A stretch of DNA of 64,000 nt from Cryobacterium sp. BB307 (GTDB lineage Bacteria > Actinomycetota > Actinomycetes > Actinomycetales > Microbacteriaceae): assembly GCF_012274275.1 (NCBI RefSeq), contig NZ_JAANZA010000002.1, positions 434,001 to 498,000 on the forward strand. Direction: 5' to 3'. Positions within the stretch are counted from its first letter, which is position 1. Each line of letters starts with the position of its first letter. The notes beneath the pieces were generated by a model that did no database searches, was not told where the DNA came from, and worked only from the letters and a program-made list of their open reading frames with translations. Position numbers and translations under genes: made by a program. This document shows, one piece after another, positions 59,945 to 64,000 of the stretch.

Positions 59945-60481
59945 ATGCACGCTCGCACCTCCATCGGGTTGACCTCGGTCACCGCTCTCGTGACCCTCCT
60001 CACCCTTGTCGCCTGTTCGTCCCCGGCGATCGACCCGGTCGAAGACATCGCCGAGAACATCGTGGAGACCGAGCCGGATGTCGAGGTCGAAGCCCCAGAG
60101 CCCGGAGGCGATCCCGCGACCAAGGGTTTGAGCCCAGAGGCCATCGACGGCGGGTACACGATCGTGAAGATGCCGAGTGGATGGCCCGGCGAACTCCCGC
60201 TGCCGGATGGGCATCCGGTCACCGCGATGCGCAGCGGATCCAGCTTCTACCTCGTCTACGACCTGTCATCGGTCAAGGCCGGCGAGGAGGTCATTGCGTG
60301 GTACGAGAGCAAGAGCGACTGGACCCTCGAGGAGGACTGGGAGAACGACGGCGTCCGCGTGACGACCTTCGACAGTGTCGAGACCAATGACTACGGGCCG
60401 CTGCGCCGGGTGATACTGGGCCTCGGCATGACCGACTGGCCGACCGGATTCCAGTACAACCTCGAAGTTCGGGAGGACTGA
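59945..60481 (+). CDS. Small lipoprotein 1 of 3
   Basis: 178 aa. Signal peptide with lipobox LVAC (Cys about residue 23), a Glu/Pro/Asp-rich linker and then a compact domain with MPSGWPGELPLPDGHPVTAM. The ATG follows AAAGAGG. Segment WPxELPLPDG is shared in spirit with the next gene (WPWPAALPRPAH), suggesting duplicated folds. Function unknown. Confidence 0.75.
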   Translation: MHARTSIGLTSVTALVTLLTLVACSSPAIDPVEDIAENIVETEPDVEVEAPEPGGDPATKGLSPEAIDGGYTIVKMPSGWPGELPLPDGHPVTAMRSGSSFYLVYDLSSVKAGEEVIAWYESKSDWTLEEDWENDGVRVTTFDSVETNDYGPLRRVILGLGMTDWPTGFQYNLEVRED

Positions 60482-60483
60482 CC

Positions 60484-60978
60484 ATGAGCATCCGATCGAA
60501 GCTTGCTGCTTCCAGCGCCGCAGTGCTGCTCCTGGCCGGACTCGTCGGCTGCACGGCACAACCACCTTCCGGCGATCCGGAAGACGGCCCCGACACGGTC
60601 CAGCCAGCGAACGTGGACAGCCCCGGTACAGACAGCGACACCGGCACCTTCATGATCAGTCCCGGGTGGCCGTGGCCGGCCGCGCTGCCGCGCCCAGCGC
60701 ACACCATCACCTCGGAGTACACCGGCGAGAACATCCTCGGCGAGGGCGGCATCTACACCATCGAGTTCACCGTCCCGAACCTGGCTGCCGCGCAGGAGTA
60801 TGCCGACGCGCTGGCAGCGGCCGGGATCAGCTGGATGATGGACAGCACGTTCCCGGATCCAGAGCCGGGTGATCCCGAGGTTTCGCTCGTCGCGATGGCT
60901 GGGGCGTCCATGGCGACGCTTACGGTGGACACCGACTCGCTCCACACCGAGTTCAGCTTCATCGGAGCTCTGGAATGA
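60484..60978 (+). CDS. Small lipoprotein 2 of 3
   Basis: 164 aa with lipobox LVGC (Cys about residue 23), an acidic Pro-rich linker and a domain beginning SPGWPWPAALPRPAH. It starts two bases after the first lipoprotein stop and overlaps the third by ATGA. Probably a distant homologue of lipoprotein 1. Function unknown. Confidence 0.75.
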   Translation: MSIRSKLAASSAAVLLLAGLVGCTAQPPSGDPEDGPDTVQPANVDSPGTDSDTGTFMISPGWPWPAALPRPAHTITSEYTGENILGEGGIYTIEFTVPNLAAAQEYADALAAAGISWMMDSTFPDPEPGDPEVSLVAMAGASMATLTVDTDSLHTEFSFIGALE

Positions 60979-61607
60979 GGCTGCGCCGGCATTCGTCGGC
61001 CCTGGCTGTCGTTGCTGCCACGGTGCTCTTGCTCGTCGGCTGCGCGACTCCGGGACCGGGCGGAACGGAGCCCGTTGGCCCGGGCGACAACCCGGGTGCG
61101 GCTGCACCCGATGACAACGAGGCCGCGGCGGAACGTGCCGCGATGGAGTGTGTGACCGGCGCCTGGGTGGCCGAGACGCCGGCGCTCCAGGAGTTCTTCG
61201 ACCAGGCGGTGGCCAGAGCCGGAGCCAGTGACTTCCAGATCATCGCCGAGGGAAGCATCGTCTACGAGTTCATTGAGCACGGCTTTGGGCTGATCGTCAT
61301 CCCAACCGCGTTCGCCATGCGGATGCCGACAGAGGTCGGTGATGTGGTCGGAACGATGACGGGGCAGGCGTCCGGAATGTGGACCGTGAAGGGTCAGTAC
61401 ATCCACGCCGCCGGCGAGGACTGGCAGATGGCCCTCGAGATGCGCTGGACCTTCAACGGCCAGGCGATCGAAGCGGACACCGGTGCCCAGTCGATGACCA
61501 ATGGCTTCACCGACATCGACCGCTTCGAGTGCGACGGAGACGTGCTCGTGCTCCAGTCCCATGACGGACCGCCGCTCACGCTGGAGCGGATGACGCAACT
61601 CCCCTAG
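60975..61607 (+). CDS. Small lipoprotein 3 of 3
   Basis: 210 aa with lipobox LVGC (Cys about residue 24). A Gly/Pro linker leads to a domain with ECVTGAWVAETPALQEFF and later MRWTFNGQAI and a single extra Cys near DRFECDGD, possibly bonded to the first. Its fold looks like a lipocalin-type beta barrel (ligand-binding). It ends the three-gene cassette. Confidence 0.7.
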   Translation: MRLRRHSSALAVVAATVLLLVGCATPGPGGTEPVGPGDNPGAAAPDDNEAAAERAAMECVTGAWVAETPALQEFFDQAVARAGASDFQIIAEGSIVYEFIEHGFGLIVIPTAFAMRMPTEVGDVVGTMTGQASGMWTVKGQYIHAAGEDWQMALEMRWTFNGQAIEADTGAQSMTNGFTDIDRFECDGDVLVLQSHDGPPLTLERMTQLP

Positions 61608-61649
61608 TCGCAGGGCCGGGCGCCGCCACCCGAAGGCACCCCGGCCCTG

Positions 61650-62639
61650 TCAGCGGCCGCGCTGCAGCAGCGACGCGACCGTGGCGATGAGCATCGAGAG
61701 GACGAGCGCGAACACCGTCGCAAGCGCCGTCACCGAGAACTGGCTGGCCAACTGGGTGGGCTGGCCCGAATACACGAACCCAGGACCGAGCGCGAAAACT
61801 CCGAGAAACAGGAGGCCCCAAAGCCCGCCGATCAGCAGCGGAGCACCCAACCCGGCAGCGGCCGGCCACGGCTTGAAGAAAGCGCCGCAGACCGTCCCGA
61901 CCACGAGGCCGAGGATCACTGCGCTGACCGGTTCGAGGTACGCGCTGGTTCCGAGCGCGCCCGCCACCCCGGCGAGGACCCCTGCGGCGAAGCCCTCCCC
62001 CGAATTCCGCGCCGATTTCAGCCGCTCGACCACCACGACCGCCACGGCCGACGCAGCGGGAGTGAGCACACTGTTCAGTGCGATCACCGGGGTGAGCTCA
62101 TCCACCCGCAGCTCGAAGCCGATGCCCGCGACAATGCTCGAGGCCCACAGCAGAGCAACTCCGATCACCGCCCGCGGATGCCACACCGCGGGAGCTCCGC
62201 GGTCCTTGAACGCGAGCACGAGCAGGAACACGCCGCCGCCGATGGCCACCGGCAGCGCGCCCGCGAAGTCCAGGGCACCTGCGGTGCGGTACAGCCACAT
62301 GCCGCCGCCACCGAACACAACGAGCGCGAGCGGCAGGAAGACCAGCACCGAGAACGCAACCGCAACCCCGGCGGCCGCCGACGGGCCGAACCTCTCGCAC
62401 GCGGCCATCGCGACGCCCATCCCGACCACGAAACCTCCGGCGGGAACCAGCACGGCGAAGCCGAACGGCTGCCATCCGGCCAGCGCCGCCGCGATGCCTG
62501 CCAGACACCACAGCGCAAACAGCGTCACGGCAGCCGGCCACAGCATCCGCCAGTGCCCGCCGCCGTACAGCAGCACGCCGGGCGTCGCGATGAGGATGCC
62601 GACGACCCCCGCCACGAGCAGCAAGCTGTCAGCGAACAT
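61650..62639 (-). CDS. Amt/ammonium-transporter-like membrane protein without pore histidines
   Basis: 329 aa, about ten hydrophobic segments, shorter than ordinary Amt (about 400-450). Matches to Amt: ADSLLLVAGVVGILIATPGVLLYGGG (TM1), DFAGALPVAIGGGVFLLVLAFKDRG (TM5) and GEGFAAGVLAGVAGALGTSA (TM8 region). In AmtB the two pore His lie in VVHI and GVHG; here these read PVAI and IGGL. Ammonium conduction is thus doubtful; it may be a sensor-like or decayed relative. It overlaps nothing and ends opposite the lipoproteins. Confidence 0.65.
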   Translation of the reverse strand: MFADSLLLVAGVVGILIATPGVLLYGGGHWRMLWPAAVTLFALWCLAGIAAALAGWQPFGFAVLVPAGGFVVGMGVAMAACERFGPSAAAGVAVAFSVLVFLPLALVVFGGGGMWLYRTAGALDFAGALPVAIGGGVFLLVLAFKDRGAPAVWHPRAVIGVALLWASSIVAGIGFELRVDELTPVIALNSVLTPAASAVAVVVVERLKSARNSGEGFAAGVLAGVAGALGTSAYLEPVSAVILGLVVGTVCGAFFKPWPAAAGLGAPLLIGGLWGLLFLGVFALGPGFVYSGQPTQLASQFSVTALATVFALVLSMLIATVASLLQRGR

Positions 62640-62642
62640 GTG

Positions 62643-63392
62643 TCATCTGTACCACAGGACCAGTGAGCCGCCCGGTCCGCTCCGAGCGCCCAGCCGATCG
62701 AGCGCCGCCCACAGCGCCACCAGCACGCCTGCGACCTCCAATGACTCCTCCACCAGCACCGCGATGTCGCCGATAATCAACAGTCCGTCCCTGTTGTGTC
62801 CGACGTCGGCTGTCGTCAGCAATCCGCCGAGTGCCTCGATCCCGATCGCGCCGGCAAGGTACAGCGCACCGCCAAGAATTAGCCGGCGCCGCAGCACCCG
62901 ATCCAGCGACCGAGCCACCCAGGTCAGCCACACCCCCACGGCCACCGCGACGGGCGCGGCGATGACAAGCCAGAGGTAAGCGAACGAGACGTCGATACCC
63001 AGCGTCGCCGGCAGGTTCCTGAGCCGGTCCTGAAGCGCGGCACCCTCTCCCGCCGACAGCACAATCGCTGCTCCGGCCATGACCGCGAACGGCAGCCGTT
63101 CGCGCGTGCGCCAGTTGACGAGCATGGCTATGCCGAACACGACGGCGAGCAGGGCAAGCAGGAACGCGGAGTACCACGCGAACAGGTTCGACTCGCCATT
63201 CGGATGAAACGCATCCACCAGCGCGCCGAGGATCGGAAGCGACTGCCGGGCGCCCGTCAGACCGAGGTACACGTCGAGAGCGATCCCGATGACGCACATC
63301 GCGCCGCCGACCACGGCCAGCACCGTCACCAGCGCGCCGAACCGGAACTCCGGCCCCTGAAGGGACTGGGGCGTGGGTGTCGCCTGCGGCAT
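62643..63392 (-). CDS. Hypothetical membrane protein, 249 aa
   Basis: About seven predicted transmembrane segments: FGALVTVLAVVGGAMCVIGIAL, FAWYSAFLLALLAVVFGIAML, AYLWLVIAAPVAVAVGVWLTWVA and others. The start used is MPQATPTPQ; a Met eight codons earlier is possible. It ends three bases before the Amt-like gene starts, so the two are probably coupled. Function not recognised. Confidence 0.7.
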   Translation of the reverse strand: MPQATPTPQSLQGPEFRFGALVTVLAVVGGAMCVIGIALDVYLGLTGARQSLPILGALVDAFHPNGESNLFAWYSAFLLALLAVVFGIAMLVNWRTRERLPFAVMAGAAIVLSAGEGAALQDRLRNLPATLGIDVSFAYLWLVIAAPVAVAVGVWLTWVARSLDRVLRRRLILGGALYLAGAIGIEALGGLLTTADVGHNRDGLLIIGDIAVLVEESLEVAGVLVALWAALDRLGARSGPGGSLVLWYR

Positions 63393-63445
63393 CCCCACAT
63401 GCTGGCACGGCGACACGATGTCGGCCTACCGAATCCGGCAATGGA

Positions 63446-64000
63446 TTACTCGGGCGCCCCGGAGGTGAGCGAGATGAGACGCGAGATGGCGCGCAGATAC
63501 TTCTTCCGGTACCCGCCGCCCAGCATGTCCTCGGCGAACACCGCATCGAGCGGCACGCCGGAGGCGACAACGCGCACCTGCGCGTCGTACAGCCGGTCGA
63601 CGAACGCGACGAAACGCAGCGCATCCGTCTGGTGGTCGAGCACGGTAACGTTCCGCAGCCCGATCGCCTGCAGGCCGTCGACGAGCTTCGCGTAGCGCGA
63701 CGGGTGCACACCCCCCAAGTAGGAGATGACCGTCGCGAAGTCGTCCACTGTCGCGTTGCCGTCCAGGTCTGCGATCGCCTGCTCGAGCGCCGCGTCGTCG
63801 GCGACGCTGACCGCGTGCCCCTCGACATCGCGTCGGCGGTAATCGAGCCCGTCAATGCGGATGGTCGTGAACTGACCAGCGAGCGCGTCGATCTCCCGCA
63901 GGAAGTCCTGGGCGGCGAAGCGTCCCTCCCCCAGCGCGTTCGGTGGCGTGTTCGACGTCGCCGCGATTCGGGTTCCGGATGCGGTGAGCTCGCCGAGCAG
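63446..64000 (-). CDS. zapE: ZapE/AFG1-family ATPase, C-terminal part (cut by window edge)
   Basis: The last 184 residues of the gene. RIAATSNTPPNALGEGRFA (sensor region after Walker B), the Arg-rich stretch DYRRRDVEG and the C-terminal RFVAFVDRLYDAQVRVVASG, GGYRKKYLRAISRLISL fit AFG1-like ATPases called cell division protein ZapE in bacteria. The frame is open to the window edge. The N-terminus with Walker A lies outside. Confidence 0.85.
   Translation of the reverse strand: MLGELTASGTRIAATSNTPPNALGEGRFAAQDFLREIDALAGQFTTIRIDGLDYRRRDVEGHAVSVADDAALEQAIADLDGNATVDDFATVISYLGGVHPSRYAKLVDGLQAIGLRNVTVLDHQTDALRFVAFVDRLYDAQVRVVASGVPLDAVFAEDMLGGGYRKKYLRAISRLISLTSGAPE

Overview
This window comes from a high-GC Gram-positive chromosome. 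Gene order and protein features point to an actinobacterium of the Micrococcales, probably Microbacteriaceae. The evidence is the run pyrB-pyrR-nusB-efp-aroB-aroK-aroC-aroE-mltG-ruvX-alaS-rpsD, the run thrS-HIT-pdxST-yebC-ruvCAB-yajC-secDF-rel, a DUF222/HNH (13E12-type) gene and frequent GTG starts. No rRNA or species marker is present, so the genus is inferred only.

Layout. (1) 1-28.3 kb is conserved core on the minus strand, with many 4-nt ATGA/GTGA overlaps: pyrimidine control, shikimate pathway, alanyl- and threonyl-tRNA synthetases, S4, Holliday-junction processing, Sec accessory proteins, PLP synthase and the stringent-response enzyme. A short plus-strand insert at 12.7-15.4 kb carries a cyclophilin, a DUF349 protein and an AbiEi-like protein. 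A PyrR-binding-loop match lies just upstream of the pyrR ribosome binding site. (2) 28.3-36.5 kb is a mixed chromosomal region: REP-like repeats around a frameshifted HNH gene, a nitronate monooxygenase, a lipoprotein with a Lon-type (S16) protease domain, CorA, SRAP, an SGNH hydrolase and an acetyltransferase. (3) 36,555-55,648 is a roughly 19-kb integrative element in the 3' end of tRNA-Val(GAC), bounded by a 28-bp direct repeat. It has no capsid, portal, tail or large-terminase gene. (4) 55.6-56.8 kb holds four tRNA genes, and a second, 0.7-kb insertion lies in the neighbouring tRNA-Val(CAC). (5) 56.8-64 kb is chromosomal: a LuxR-type ATPase regulator, three small lipoproteins, an Amt-like protein without pore histidines, a membrane protein and the end of zapE.

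The 19-kb element looks composite. Its left part (36.7-40.8 kb, plus strand) has a tyrosine integrase, an AlpA-like excisionase and a winged-helix replication initiator. The initiator gene contains four iterons in its linker; they are conserved as DNA across two reading frames, an arrangement like phage lambda O/ori. Its middle part (40.9-47.5 kb, minus strand) is one operon running from two tiny ORFs through a primase-polymerase/helicase and several small Cys-rich proteins to a large serine recombinase. A second iteron-like cluster lies beside the primase gene. The right part carries cargo: a probable restriction gene tail-to-tail with an N6-adenine methyltransferase that has an HTH and a palindrome in its promoter, a gene resembling DndB/DGQHR proteins preceded by four heptamers at 20-21 bp spacing, a HIRAN protein and a DUF3800 protein. 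A two-gene module (HTH protein plus a protein of about 235 aa) occurs once in the left part and once in the right part. Two recombinases, two replication modules and two copies of this module suggest that two related satellite-like elements have merged or nested.
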